A model generated the notes under the pieces. That model did not search any database. It was not told the DNA's origin and saw only the letters and a program-made list of their open reading frames with translations. From Peptostreptococcaceae bacterium (GTDB taxonomy: Bacteria > Bacillota > Clostridia > Peptostreptococcales > Peptostreptococcaceae), in NCBI GenBank assembly GCA_902363255.1, contig CABIZO010000001.1, forward strand, positions 310,001-374,000: a DNA stretch of 64,000 bases, in the 5' to 3' direction. Positions 18,596 to 26,717 of this stretch are shown one piece after another. How positions within the stretch are numbered: position 1 is the first letter of the stretch; each line of letters opens with the position of its first letter. The position numbers and the translations under genes are program-made.

Positions 18596-21055
18596 ATAAC
18601 AGCACTTTGTAAATTTAATATGGATGATTCTTTAGACAAACTTTTAAAGGTATTGGATAATAGGGATGTATTAAATCTTAGATTCATGTCGCCAGATGGT
18701 AAACTTAAGGGAGGAATACAAAGCACTAAGAGTAAGGATAAGTTGAAGTCGTATTTAGAAAAATATGATGGGAAGGGTAATATATATTTTACTCTAAATC
18801 CAATAAAACAGGAGGTATTAAAAGAGAGAAGAGAAGGTTTAAATAAAGGAAAATCAATATCTGATAATGAGATAGACAAATACTCATTAATGCTGATTGA
18901 TATAGATCCAAAAAGAAAGTCAAAAACATCTTCTAACGACTATGAATATGGAGAAGCTAAAAAATTGGCCGTGAAAATATCAGAATATTTAGAAAAAATA
19001 GGGATAGGTAAACCAATATTTGCAAGTAGTGGTAATGGATATCATTTAATTTTAAAAGCTGATATAGACAATAAAGTCGATAATGTCGATATTGTTAAGA
19101 AGTTTTTAAAGTCTTTAGATGAGGTATTTTCAAATGCAATTGTTAAAGTTGATACTACAACGGGTAATCCATCTAGACTAACTAGATTTTATGGAACTAA
19201 GAATTGTAAAGGTGAAGATACAGAGGATAGACCACGCAGAAGATCAGAGATTATTAGTATGGGTAATCAAGAAAGGAGAGTAACTACTGATGATTTATTA
19301 ATAGTTATTAGAGATTTAAAAGCTAATAAACATGAGGTAGAGCCAAAAGATAATAAATATAACTTAGAGAGAGTACTTAATAATGCTGGAATACATGTAT
19401 CACATATAAAGAAAGAAGAGGATAGGCAGATATATGTACTCAAAAGATGTCCATTTAATGATGAGCATACAGATAAAGCCGCATATATAGTTGAATTTGA
19501 TAATGGAAATATAGTTGCTGGTTGTCATCATGAATCTTGCATGGGTAATGACTGGAATTTATTAGTGAAAAAGTATGGTATTAAATATGGAAATAAAAAT
19601 ACTGACAATATCGACAATACCGACAATAAAGATAAATATAATAAGAAAGAATCCCAAGAAACTATATTACTTAATATTGTAAATAAGTTGGAAATAAGAT
19701 GTACAAATACAAATGAAGTATATGTAAAAGTTGATAATAATGGAAGTATTGAGAATTTAAGTATTAACTCACAAAAATTTAAAAATTGGTTAATTTTAAA
19801 TTATTATACTAAAGAAAATAAGATGCCAAGTAATGAGAATATAGGAAAGTGTATATCATTACTACAGGCAAAATCAATACTTAGTAATAATAAGATTCAA
19901 GTTGAAAAGAGATGTTGTATTAATGATAACACCATATATTATGACTTATTAAATAATAAAGGGGAGGTAGTTAAGATAAATAAGCATGGATGGGAGATTG
20001 TAACCAAACATCAATGCCTATTTACTTCGGGAGATAGTATGAAAAGTCAAGTAAAACCTGTTGAATATAGTGATTTATCTATATTGGATAAATACTTTAG
20101 ATATAAAGATAAGAATCATTTAATATTACAAAAGGTAATTTTAGTATCATTATTTATAGACAATATACAACGACCTATATCTGTATTACATGGAGAAAAA
20201 GGTGCATCTAAAACTACAACAATGAAGCTTATTAGAGAAATAGTAGATCCATCACATGTGCCTGTAACATCTATATCAAGAAATGTTGAAGATCTTGCAA
20301 TTACATTGAGTAATCAATATTTAATATGCTTTGACAATATAGACAATATATCAAAAGATATTAGTGATTTATTATGTATGGCTGTTACAGGAGGAGGATA
20401 TAGTAAAAGAAAACTATATACTGATTCAGATGAAAAGTTAATGTATTTCCAAAAAGGAATAGTGCTTAATGGTATTAATGTAGTAACTACAAGACCAGAT
20501 TTATTAGATAGAAGTATTTTAATGGAACTGGAAAGAATACCGACAGAAGAGAGGTTAGAGGAATCACAACTTAATAATCAAATAAAGGAAGATATGCCTA
20601 AAATATTAGGGGCGATTTTTACTACACTTTCAAAAGCTATGAATATATATGATGATATACATCTTGAAAGATTAGGAAGATTAGCAGATTTTACAAGGTG
20701 GGGGTATGCAATAGCAGAGGTTAGTGGAATAGGAGGAGAAAAGTTTTTAAATGCATATTTGAATAATCAAATAGATGCAAACTATGAAGCTATATTATCA
20801 AATCCTGTTGGATTAGCAATAAATAAATTTATAGACGAATCAAAAAAATGGGAGGGAACACCTACTGAATTACTTAGTAAGTTAAATGAAGTTGCAGAAG
20901 AAGAAAATATTGATACTTCTAATAGATTATGGCCTAAAGCACCAAATGTATTAAGTCGAAGATTAAATGAAATTAAGAGTAACTTACAAGATATAGGTAT
21001 TAAAGTAACTATATCAAAAGGAATACAAAGAAATATATCTATATCTAGAGTTTAG
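18596..21055 (+). CDS. Primase-helicase replication protein of an integrative element
   Basis: About 819 residues from the chosen start. The N-terminal third has an archaeo-eukaryotic-primase-like acidic motif LIDIDP (Asp94 and Asp96 counted from the ATG at 18620), SSGNGYHL and a basic RPRRR patch. A Cys/His cluster follows (RCPFNDEH ... CHHESC, about 275-305). The C-terminal ATPase has Walker A GEKGASKT (525-532) and a Walker B-like YLICFDNID. This combination is typical of replication proteins of plasmids, satellites and integrative elements. The only good ribosome site (AGGAGGT, 18582-18588) is 7 bases before an in-frame ATA at 18596. The ATG at 18620 has none, so a rare start codon is suspected. 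Confidence 0.8.
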   Translation: MTALCKFNMDDSLDKLLKVLDNRDVLNLRFMSPDGKLKGGIQSTKSKDKLKSYLEKYDGKGNIYFTLNPIKQEVLKERREGLNKGKSISDNEIDKYSLMLIDIDPKRKSKTSSNDYEYGEAKKLAVKISEYLEKIGIGKPIFASSGNGYHLILKADIDNKVDNVDIVKKFLKSLDEVFSNAIVKVDTTTGNPSRLTRFYGTKNCKGEDTEDRPRRRSEIISMGNQERRVTTDDLLIVIRDLKANKHEVEPKDNKYNLERVLNNAGIHVSHIKKEEDRQIYVLKRCPFNDEHTDKAAYIVEFDNGNIVAGCHHESCMGNDWNLLVKKYGIKYGNKNTDNIDNTDNKDKYNKKESQETILLNIVNKLEIRCTNTNEVYVKVDNNGSIENLSINSQKFKNWLILNYYTKENKMPSNENIGKCISLLQAKSILSNNKIQVEKRCCINDNTIYYDLLNNKGEVVKINKHGWEIVTKHQCLFTSGDSMKSQVKPVEYSDLSILDKYFRYKDKNHLILQKVILVSLFIDNIQRPISVLHGEKGASKTTTMKLIREIVDPSHVPVTSISRNVEDLAITLSNQYLICFDNIDNISKDISDLLCMAVTGGGYSKRKLYTDSDEKLMYFQKGIVLNGINVVTTRPDLLDRSILMELERIPTEERLEESQLNNQIKEDMPKILGAIFTTLSKAMNIYDDIHLERLGRLADFTRWGYAIAEVSGIGGEKFLNAYLNNQIDANYEAILSNPVGLAINKFIDESKKWEGTPTELLSKLNEVAEEENIDTSNRLWPKAPNVLSRRLNEIKSNLQDIGIKVTISKGIQRNISISRV

Positions 21056-21099
21056 GTAAGAATTATCAATTATTAAATATTATTTAGGAGGAAATTAAA

Positions 21100-21465
21100 A
21101 TGCATATAGCACCACTAGTACAAAATAATTCAATATTAAAGAAGGATCAAAAAATAGGGCTAACAATAAGAGATTTAAGAATATTAAGAAATGAAAAATG
21201 GGGTTCAAAGATAGGAGTAACATTATTAGAAATAGTATTTGAATCTACTTGTGGAAGAATTATAGTTAAAAGATTACAATACTCATTTGATTATAGAAGT
21301 GACATTAGTAGTATATACAGAGCAGTTACGGGAAATGAGATAGATGAGGAAAAAGGATTTGATAGCAGTGAAATAATAGGAAAATCAATCATTGGAACAG
21401 TATCTAAATATGAGAGTAAAGGATATTCAGGAACTACGGTTAAGGATTTTGAAGCAGTAAAATAA
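21100..21465 (+). CDS. Unrecognised 121-residue element protein
   Basis: Preceded by AGGAGG and placed 44 bases after the primase gene, so probably cotranscribed with it. The sequence alternates short hydrophobic stretches as in a small beta-rich protein, with a C-terminal stretch GKSIIGTVSKYESKGYSGTTVKDFEAV. The pattern of a glycine followed by a paired V/K strand near the end is also seen in some phage ssDNA-binding or DUF669-like proteins. That is only a resemblance, and no family is assigned. Its position suggests a role in replication of the element. Confidence 0.6.
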   Translation: MHIAPLVQNNSILKKDQKIGLTIRDLRILRNEKWGSKIGVTLLEIVFESTCGRIIVKRLQYSFDYRSDISSIYRAVTGNEIDEEKGFDSSEIIGKSIIGTVSKYESKGYSGTTVKDFEAVK

Positions 21466-21567
21466 AAATATAGTGTTAATTAATAATTAGTAACTGTTAA
21501 TAGTGTGAAAATGTATTATCAGTTACTAATGAATATCAAATAATAAAAATAAAGGATAATATATAAG

Positions 21568-22173
21568 ATGATAAAGGAAATAAATAAAATATTAAAAAAT
21601 TTAACCGGAAAATATGAAAAATTAGACTATGATACATATAAAGAAATGCTAGGATACTTTCCTTCTATAGGAAAAGAGTATGTAAGTATGTTGGCTGATA
21701 AAAGATGTATAAAATCAGATACTATAAAATTAGAAGACAAAGATTTCTGGGGGTTGAGGGCTAGTTTAAATTTAGATTATAGTGAAAAAAGTATATGTAG
21801 TTTCTATGGAATTAATAAAATAAAGGATAAATTTGGATTATATGAAAGTGATATTAACTTTTTTTACAATGTAGATAAGATTAACTCTATTATACCCAAA
21901 TTAAAAATTAGACCCAAGTATATATTATTTAGATGTAAATATATATACTTGGTATTTCAACCCAATAAAAAGATCAATCTGAAGTCAGATAAAGATTATA
22001 TAGAATTAGTACATAATTTTATAGACTATATGGATGAGTATAAGGAAGAAGGGCTTAATTTTATAGGATGGAATTTAAAAAATAAGAATATGATTGAACA
22101 AGTGTCAGAAATAGAAAGTAATACTAACTTTACTAAAGAATTATTTGATCAAGAAATAGAGGAGATGTGGTAG
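21568..22173 (+). CDS. Unrecognised protein, first of a tandem paralogous pair
   Basis: 201 residues of no family I recognise. It shares with the next gene an ordered set of motifs: a Y/F-V-x-M-L stretch near residue 40, a DxFWGLRA-type block (about 67-74), INLKSDKDYIELVHNFIDY (about 138-156), FIGWNLKN (about 168-175) and an NFTKELFD-type tail. No signal peptide, membrane helix or catalytic motif is seen. The middle region carries about 20 residues absent from the paralogue. The ribosome site (aaagga) is moderate. It is likely a cytoplasmic accessory protein of the mobile element. Confidence 0.65.
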   Translation: MIKEINKILKNLTGKYEKLDYDTYKEMLGYFPSIGKEYVSMLADKRCIKSDTIKLEDKDFWGLRASLNLDYSEKSICSFYGINKIKDKFGLYESDINFFYNVDKINSIIPKLKIRPKYILFRCKYIYLVFQPNKKINLKSDKDYIELVHNFIDYMDEYKEEGLNFIGWNLKNKNMIEQVSEIESNTNFTKELFDQEIEEMW

Positions 22174-22251
22174 AAGAGTAGTCTGATTATAGTTATAAAA
22201 ATAAATAAGTAACATTAATACAAATAATAATATAAAGGATGGTATATAAAA

Positions 22252-22815
22252 ATGATGGATCAAGTAAGAGTAATATTAGAAAATAGTGAAAGAGAATGTG
22301 GAAAAATAAAGTTAGGATCACATGATTATAAGGAATTAATTAAATCTCTTAATCCTATAGCAAAGGAATTTGTACAAATGTTAGGTAAAGAGGGATTCAT
22401 AAAAGCAGATAAAATAGAGATAGTAGGAAATGAGTTTTGGGGATTAAGAGCAAATGTTACATTAGATGAAGATGATTTTAAATATATGGATAAATTAGAT
22501 AATATTATATCACAGCTAGAAATATGTCCAAAAGTAATATCAATAAATGGAAATAATATAGATTTATTTTTCCAATCAAATCAATCTATAAATCTAAAAT
22601 CAGATAGTGATTATACAGAGTTAGTATTCAGTTTTATAGACTACATAAGAGAATATGAACATTTAGGTATTAAATTTATAGGATGGAATCTAAAAAATGA
22701 TAAACACATAGTAAATATACCAAGTATTAAAAGTGATAGTAGCTTTACTAAAGATATATTTGATACGCAAGATGTTGAAATCTATGATTTTAATGAACAA
22801 TTAATAGAATTCTAG
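22252..22815 (+). CDS. Unrecognised protein, second of a tandem paralogous pair
   Basis: 187 residues, homologous along its length to the gene just upstream (EFWGLRA, INLKSDSDYTELVFSFIDY, FIGWNLKN, SFTKDIFD). It is more acidic at the C-terminus, where it adds about ten residues. The two genes are separated by 78 bases, and a hairpin terminator follows this one. Retention of two diverged copies side by side suggests distinct, perhaps interacting roles. No function can be assigned from sequence. Confidence 0.65.
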   Translation: MMDQVRVILENSERECGKIKLGSHDYKELIKSLNPIAKEFVQMLGKEGFIKADKIEIVGNEFWGLRANVTLDEDDFKYMDKLDNIISQLEICPKVISINGNNIDLFFQSNQSINLKSDSDYTELVFSFIDYIREYEHLGIKFIGWNLKNDKHIVNIPSIKSDSSFTKDIFDTQDVEIYDFNEQLIEF

Positions 22816-22823
22816 ACAGAAAA

Positions 22824-22874
22824 AATTAGGATAGATGTTATTTAGATAGAGAATCTATCCTAATCTAGTTTTTG
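22824..22874 (+). terminator. Intrinsic terminator after the paralogous pair
   Basis: Stem ttaggatag / ctatcctaa with a 20-base loop, followed by a short T-rich tract. It marks the probable end of the transcript that begins at the primase gene. Confidence 0.6.
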
Positions 22875-22923
22875 AATTTATAGCTTTTATAGATAGATAT
22901 TATATTATTGAGGAGACATATAT

Positions 22924-23088
22924 ATGAAGGATATATTTACAGTAAAGATTGATAGAAAAAATTTATATGCAAGAAAATATGAGAATAAAAAATATAAGGG
23001 GGAAAGTAATCAAACAACATATATAAAAGATAGCTTAGTAGAAGTATTTTCAAAGATGATTAATAATAAGAATAAAATTAGCAATTAA
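22924..23088 (+). CDS. Small basic protein upstream of the recombinase
   Basis: 54 residues, lysine- and tyrosine-rich, with a clear ribosome site (GAGGAG) 8 bases before the ATG. It ends 21 bases before the recombinase start and is probably cotranscribed. The basic charge and short length would suit a recombination directionality factor or another DNA-binding accessory of a large serine recombinase. This is inferred from size and position only. Confidence 0.6.
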   Translation: MKDIFTVKIDRKNLYARKYENKKYKGESNQTTYIKDSLVEVFSKMINNKNKISN

Positions 23089-23109
23089 GTAAAAATGGGG
23101 GATATTAAT

Positions 23110-24672
23110 ATGAAAAAAGCGGTAGCATATGCAAGATTCAGTTCAGAAAATCAGAGAGATGAATCAATTGATGCACAGGTGAGAGCTATTAAAGAATATT
23201 GTGAAAAAAATAATATACAAATAGTCAAAATATTTGCAGATAGAGCTAAATCAGCTAGATCTGCAAATAGACCAGAATTTCAAGAAATGATAAAGTTTTG
23301 TGAGAATGATACAACAGGAATATCTATGGTGATAGTACATAAATTAGATAGATTTTCTAGAGATAAGTATGATTCAGTTATATATAAACAGAAGCTTAAA
23401 TCAAAAGGGATTAGAGTAGTAAGTGTATTAGAAAATCTAAATGACAGCCCAGAAAGTCTTATACTTGAAGGCGTAATTGAATCAATGGCACAGTATTATT
23501 CAGCAAATTTAGCTAGGGAAGTAGCTAAGGGACAGAAAGAAAATGCATTAAAAGCTAGGCATAATGGGGGTACTCCACCGCTAGGATATGATGTAGCAGA
23601 AGATAAAACCTACACTATAAACGATGAAGAATCTAAAGCTGTAAAAATCATATTTGATAGATATGTAAATGGATATTCTTATAGTCAAATAATAGATGAA
23701 TTAAATAGGTTAGGTTATAAAACTAAAGCGAAGAATAATAAATTCACTAAGAATAGCTTGTACAGCATATTAAGTAACGAAAAATATACAGGAGTTTATG
23801 TGTTTAACAAGACTCAAAGAAAAGGTGTTAATGGAAAAAGAAATGGTCATAAACAAAAGAATGAAGATGAAATAATTAAGATAGAAGGAGGTATGCCGCA
23901 AATAATAGATAAAGAAATATTTGAACAAGCACAAGATATGATGAAGAAAAGAAAGAGAGCTCCAGGAACAAATAAAGCAACTACATTCTATCTATTAACA
24001 GGTTTAGTACGTTGTGGAGAATGTGGACATATGTATCAAGGTAACAAGAGATATGATTCTTATAAGAATGTATATATATCATATAGATGTGGATGTAGAA
24101 AGCAAAAGAGGGATTGTGATAATAAGGAAATACGAAGAGATGAATTAGAAGAATTTGTACTAACAGAGCTAGAAAAACATGTATTAAATGATGATGCAAT
24201 ACCAGCTTTAAGTAAGGAATTAAATAAGAAGTTACAAGATAAAAATAATAGTAATGAGGAAATGTTAGATAGTCTTAGAAATAAACTTACAAAAGTTAAT
24301 AAGGAAATAGAAAACATATTAAATGCTATTATGAATGGTATAGTAAATAATATGTTGAAAGAGAAATTAGATGAACTAGAGAAAGTGAAGTTGAATTTAG
24401 ATCTTAAGATAAATGAGTTATCTATAGAAAGAACAGATGGGGAAGAGGTGCTTATAACAGAAGAACAAATTAGAAATATGTTTGGGAGATTTAAAGAGTT
24501 TGTATTAACTAGGAATTTACCAGAGTGTAAAAAGTTTATAGGAGATTATGTGAAAGAAGTATTAGTATATAAAGACCACGTTGAAGTAATATTCAACGTG
24601 GTCTTTTCTTTTGTAGATAATGAAATAAGTCATGATTTACACATCTTTAAAAATCGTAGTTTAATATCTTAA
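23110..24672 (+). CDS. Large serine recombinase (site-specific integrase)
   Basis: 520 residues. Resolvase catalytic domain with the nucleophile Ser11 in YARFSSENQ and the conserved RPEF and KLDRFSRD blocks; recombinase domain (about 155-265); zinc ribbon with CGECGHMY ... CGCRKQKRDC (about 300-340); then a coiled-coil region (about 375-430). This is the Tn4451 TnpX / phage integrase type, which integrates and excises DNA between att sites without host factors. An ATG at 23095 is in frame, but GGGGGAT lies just before the ATG at 23110, which gives the usual N-terminus. The 3' end contains a perfect terminator hairpin within the coding region. Confidence 0.93.
   Translation: MKKAVAYARFSSENQRDESIDAQVRAIKEYCEKNNIQIVKIFADRAKSARSANRPEFQEMIKFCENDTTGISMVIVHKLDRFSRDKYDSVIYKQKLKSKGIRVVSVLENLNDSPESLILEGVIESMAQYYSANLAREVAKGQKENALKARHNGGTPPLGYDVAEDKTYTINDEESKAVKIIFDRYVNGYSYSQIIDELNRLGYKTKAKNNKFTKNSLYSILSNEKYTGVYVFNKTQRKGVNGKRNGHKQKNEDEIIKIEGGMPQIIDKEIFEQAQDMMKKRKRAPGTNKATTFYLLTGLVRCGECGHMYQGNKRYDSYKNVYISYRCGCRKQKRDCDNKEIRRDELEEFVLTELEKHVLNDDAIPALSKELNKKLQDKNNSNEEMLDSLRNKLTKVNKEIENILNAIMNGIVNNMLKEKLDELEKVKLNLDLKINELSIERTDGEEVLITEEQIRNMFGRFKEFVLTRNLPECKKFIGDYVKEVLVYKDHVEVIFNVVFSFVDNEISHDLHIFKNRSLIS
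24571..24612 (+). terminator. Intrinsic terminator embedded in the recombinase coding end
   Basis: Perfect 15-base-pair stem (aaagaccacgttgaa / ttcaacgtggtcttt, six-base loop) followed by tcttttgt. It lies 60 bases before the recombinase stop codon and encodes the residues KDHVEVIFNVVF. If it stops transcription, the message would lose its stop codon, so read-through or protection by translating ribosomes must matter. Confidence 0.8.
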
Positions 24673-24751
24673 AATTTTTATAGGAATATTATTAAATTAC
24701 AAATATTGGTAATGATATTATTAAATATAAAAATAGGAGAGGTGATTAAAA

Positions 24752-25027
24752 ATGCAAAATAATTTAGTTTTTTTATTGAAAGAGGTTTTTATAGTTAAAT
24801 CAGATCTTGAAAAATTTTGTAAGAGTATGCCAAATATAAAATTTCCTACTCTAGGAGGACTATTGGTTTGGGAAGATATACATGAGATTGAAGGATGGAG
24901 GGTACAACAAAATACCCTAACAGGACATTACAGAATTTTAGATGATGAAGATATAAGAAGAGCATGGGGATTTTCGGAGGAATATATGATAAAAAAAATA
25001 CAACAATTTGTAGATGCTAACAAATAA
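24752..25027 (+). CDS. Unrecognised 91-residue protein
   Basis: Good ribosome site (AGGAGAGGTG) before the ATG. The product has the motif FPTLGGLLVWEDIHEIEGWRVQ in its centre, split here as residues about 30-52, and the phrase HYRILDDEDIRRAWG. It looks like a small folded cytoplasmic protein. Genes with a TLGG..W....GWR pattern occur near recombinases in clostridial elements as uncharacterised proteins, so it probably belongs to the element. The function is unknown. Confidence 0.6.
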   Translation: MQNNLVFLLKEVFIVKSDLEKFCKSMPNIKFPTLGGLLVWEDIHEIEGWRVQQNTLTGHYRILDDEDIRRAWGFSEEYMIKKIQQFVDANK

Positions 25028-25109
25028 TATTTAATATTTCCAAAATGTGGATTTACATTAGACATATTATAGCATAGAATATAAATAAGTAAATAAGGAG
25101 GGGTTACAA

Positions 25110-25247
25110 ATGATAGAATATGATGAAATACCAGATGGAATAACAGATGAGTATGTAGATGAGTATAATAATAGTGAAGCAGAAGATTATGGAATAAGCT
25201 ATGAAAGCTATGCAGAAAGTCGTACAAATGAAGATTATTGGGGTTAA
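25110..25247 (+). CDS. Small acidic protein
   Basis: 45 residues, very acidic (repeated D/E/Y, ending SRTNEDYWG), with an ideal ribosome site (AAGGAGGGG) 7 bases before the ATG. It is followed at once by a terminator. It is too short for family assignment. A charge-mimic or anti-toxin-like role is possible but not supported by more than composition. Confidence 0.6.
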   Translation: MIEYDEIPDGITDEYVDEYNNSEAEDYGISYESYAESRTNEDYWG

Positions 25248-25256
25248 ATAGTAAAA

Positions 25257-25290
25257 AGGCTTCTTAATTATCTATTAAGAAGTATTTTTA
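25257..25290 (+). terminator. Intrinsic terminator
   Basis: Stem cttcttaat / attaagaag with a five-base loop followed by tatttttat, ending the small acidic gene. Confidence 0.75.
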
Positions 25291-25327
25291 TATACTAAAA
25301 ATTAATTAAATAATATATATAAAAATT

Positions 25328-25365
25328 GTGGGTTTGATTGTAGCGATTCATCTCCACCATTCAAA
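25328..25365 (+). repeat. ssrA (tmRNA) 3'-end-like scar A
   Basis: gtgggtttgattgtagcgat, two bases, then atctccaccattcaaa. The end atctccacca is what the acceptor strand of a clostridial tmRNA looks like, and gtggg-tttgatt recalls the 5' arm and loop of a T arm. However, the 3' arm no longer pairs, so it is not a working RNA end. Two related copies occur at 35729 and 36533. Such 3'-end duplicates are left when elements integrate into ssrA. Confidence 0.5.
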
Positions 25366-25371
25366 GCTACT

Positions 25372-25413
25372 AAAAAGGTATTAACATAAATTATTATGTT
25401 GATACCTTTTTTA
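25372..25413 (+). terminator. Terminator following scar A
   Basis: Stem aaaaaggtatt-aacat / atgtt-gatacctttttt with a short AT loop. All three ssrA-like scars are followed by a terminator at similar distance, as a real tmRNA gene is, although the stems differ in sequence. Confidence 0.75.
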
Positions 25414-25540
25414 GTTGTAAAATATCTTCATATAAATAAGATAATAGCCCAAAAATAAACCTTGAAAAATAAAACATAGACTTTACAATTGCTTATTAAC
25501 ATAAAATTATCTACCATTAAAATAAGACTCAATCAAATAA

Positions 25541-25568
25541 AAACCGTACAGATTAATCTGTACGGTTT
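25541..25568. terminator. Palindromic intrinsic terminator
   Basis: Perfect palindrome aaaccgtacagatt / aatctgtacggttt with flanking A and T residues. It can act in both directions and lies downstream of the minus-strand AraC-family gene. The rest of 25414-25659 shows nothing recognisable. Confidence 0.75.
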
Positions 25569-25659
25569 TACTACTTTTAGGTACTGATAAGCTATCAATA
25601 CCTAATTTTTTTATCTAAGATATTAATATACTTAATAACATATAAGCCTATAATATATT

Positions 25660-26502
25660 TTAGTTTTTCTTTCGTATATCTTTAGGATTACACTTAAATT
25701 TTTCTTTAAAAAGTCTGTAAAATAATTTTGTATTAGTAAATCCATGAGATTCTAATATACTACACAAGGTGTTATTTGTATTAATTAAATCCTTATAAAT
25801 ATAAGAAATGCGAACGTCATTTAAATACTCTAAATAGGTTTGCCCCATATACTGCTTAAATTTTCTACAAAAGTATTCAGGCTGCAAGTGGGCAACTTTA
25901 GCTATCTCATCAATAGAAATAGATTTTTTGTAATTAAGTTTTGTATATTCTAAAACAGGATCAAATCTTGATAATTCTAGAGGTCTGTTTATTATTTTCT
26001 TATTGCCTATAGGAATTCTAAAGTTTGTGTAAACTTGAAATAAAAATTCAAACAATAGACCTGTGAATCGTAAATTTCCTGCTTGAGGAGACGTAATTTT
26101 TACTTCTTTCATATTTTTTAAAATAATTTTAATTTTAGACAAATTCGTTTCATAATTATCTTCGTTAATATTAATTTTAAAGTCGAAATAACTATCTTTA
26201 CAGTCAGGAATATATTTATTTAAAAAAGATAGTGGTATTTGTAATAATATAGCAGTATTTTCATAAACACATCTTGTTGAGTGAATAACACCGGAATTAA
26301 TAAGAATACAGTCATCAGCTTTCAAATTATAAGTATATCCCTCCATATTAACTTGTAAATCCCCTGAAATTATGTAGATTATCTCTAAAGAATTATGCCA
26401 ATGACTTGAAATATAACTTCCACTATCTTCAGATAATTTAAAATTTACATCTAAGTTTTCGATTGGTTCAATAATTTCATGTAAAAAGTCCCTTTTATCC
26501 AT
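25660..26502 (-). CDS. AraC-family transcriptional regulator
   Basis: 280 residues. A cupin sensor domain (about 25-100; SSHWHNSLEIIYIISGDLQV and the conserved GVIHS) is followed by a double helix-turn-helix (about 180-278) with SIDEIAKVAHLQPEYFCRKFKQYMG and the second helix GFTNTKLFYRLFKEKFKCNPKDIRK. It is divergent from the GH5-GH43-transporter genes, separated by 215 bases. It is therefore inferred to activate them in response to a sugar. The spacing to the ATG on the minus strand includes aaaggggg as ribosome site. Confidence 0.88.
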   Translation of the reverse strand: MDKRDFLHEIIEPIENLDVNFKLSEDSGSYISSHWHNSLEIIYIISGDLQVNMEGYTYNLKADDCILINSGVIHSTRCVYENTAILLQIPLSFLNKYIPDCKDSYFDFKININEDNYETNLSKIKIILKNMKEVKITSPQAGNLRFTGLLFEFLFQVYTNFRIPIGNKKIINRPLELSRFDPVLEYTKLNYKKSISIDEIAKVAHLQPEYFCRKFKQYMGQTYLEYLNDVRISYIYKDLINTNNTLCSILESHGFTNTKLFYRLFKEKFKCNPKDIRKKN

Positions 26503-26717
26503 AATTACCCCCTTTATAATTCAATATTATAATCATGTGCTTTATAAAACTCAATAACTAAAAAGATAATATTGACCAATAAATTGGATAATAAACATAC
26601 TTAAAAACATATATGGGATTGTATATAATGAGGTTAGATGAGAAAACACTGAAAAAAGCATTCTAATAATAGTACAAAATATACCTATAATTAGGATTCA
26701 GAGGGGAGACAGTTATT

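Noticed and set aside
19609..19632. Repeated gacaatatcgacaa-like words as possible replication iterons
   Set aside because: They encode an Asn/Asp-rich linker (DNIDNTDN) within the primase-helicase; spacing is irregular, so codon repetition explains them.
25328..25365. A tRNA or complete tmRNA gene at the atctccacca sequence
   Set aside because: The T stem does not pair and no acceptor 5' strand, anticodon arm or tag-peptide frame is found upstream.
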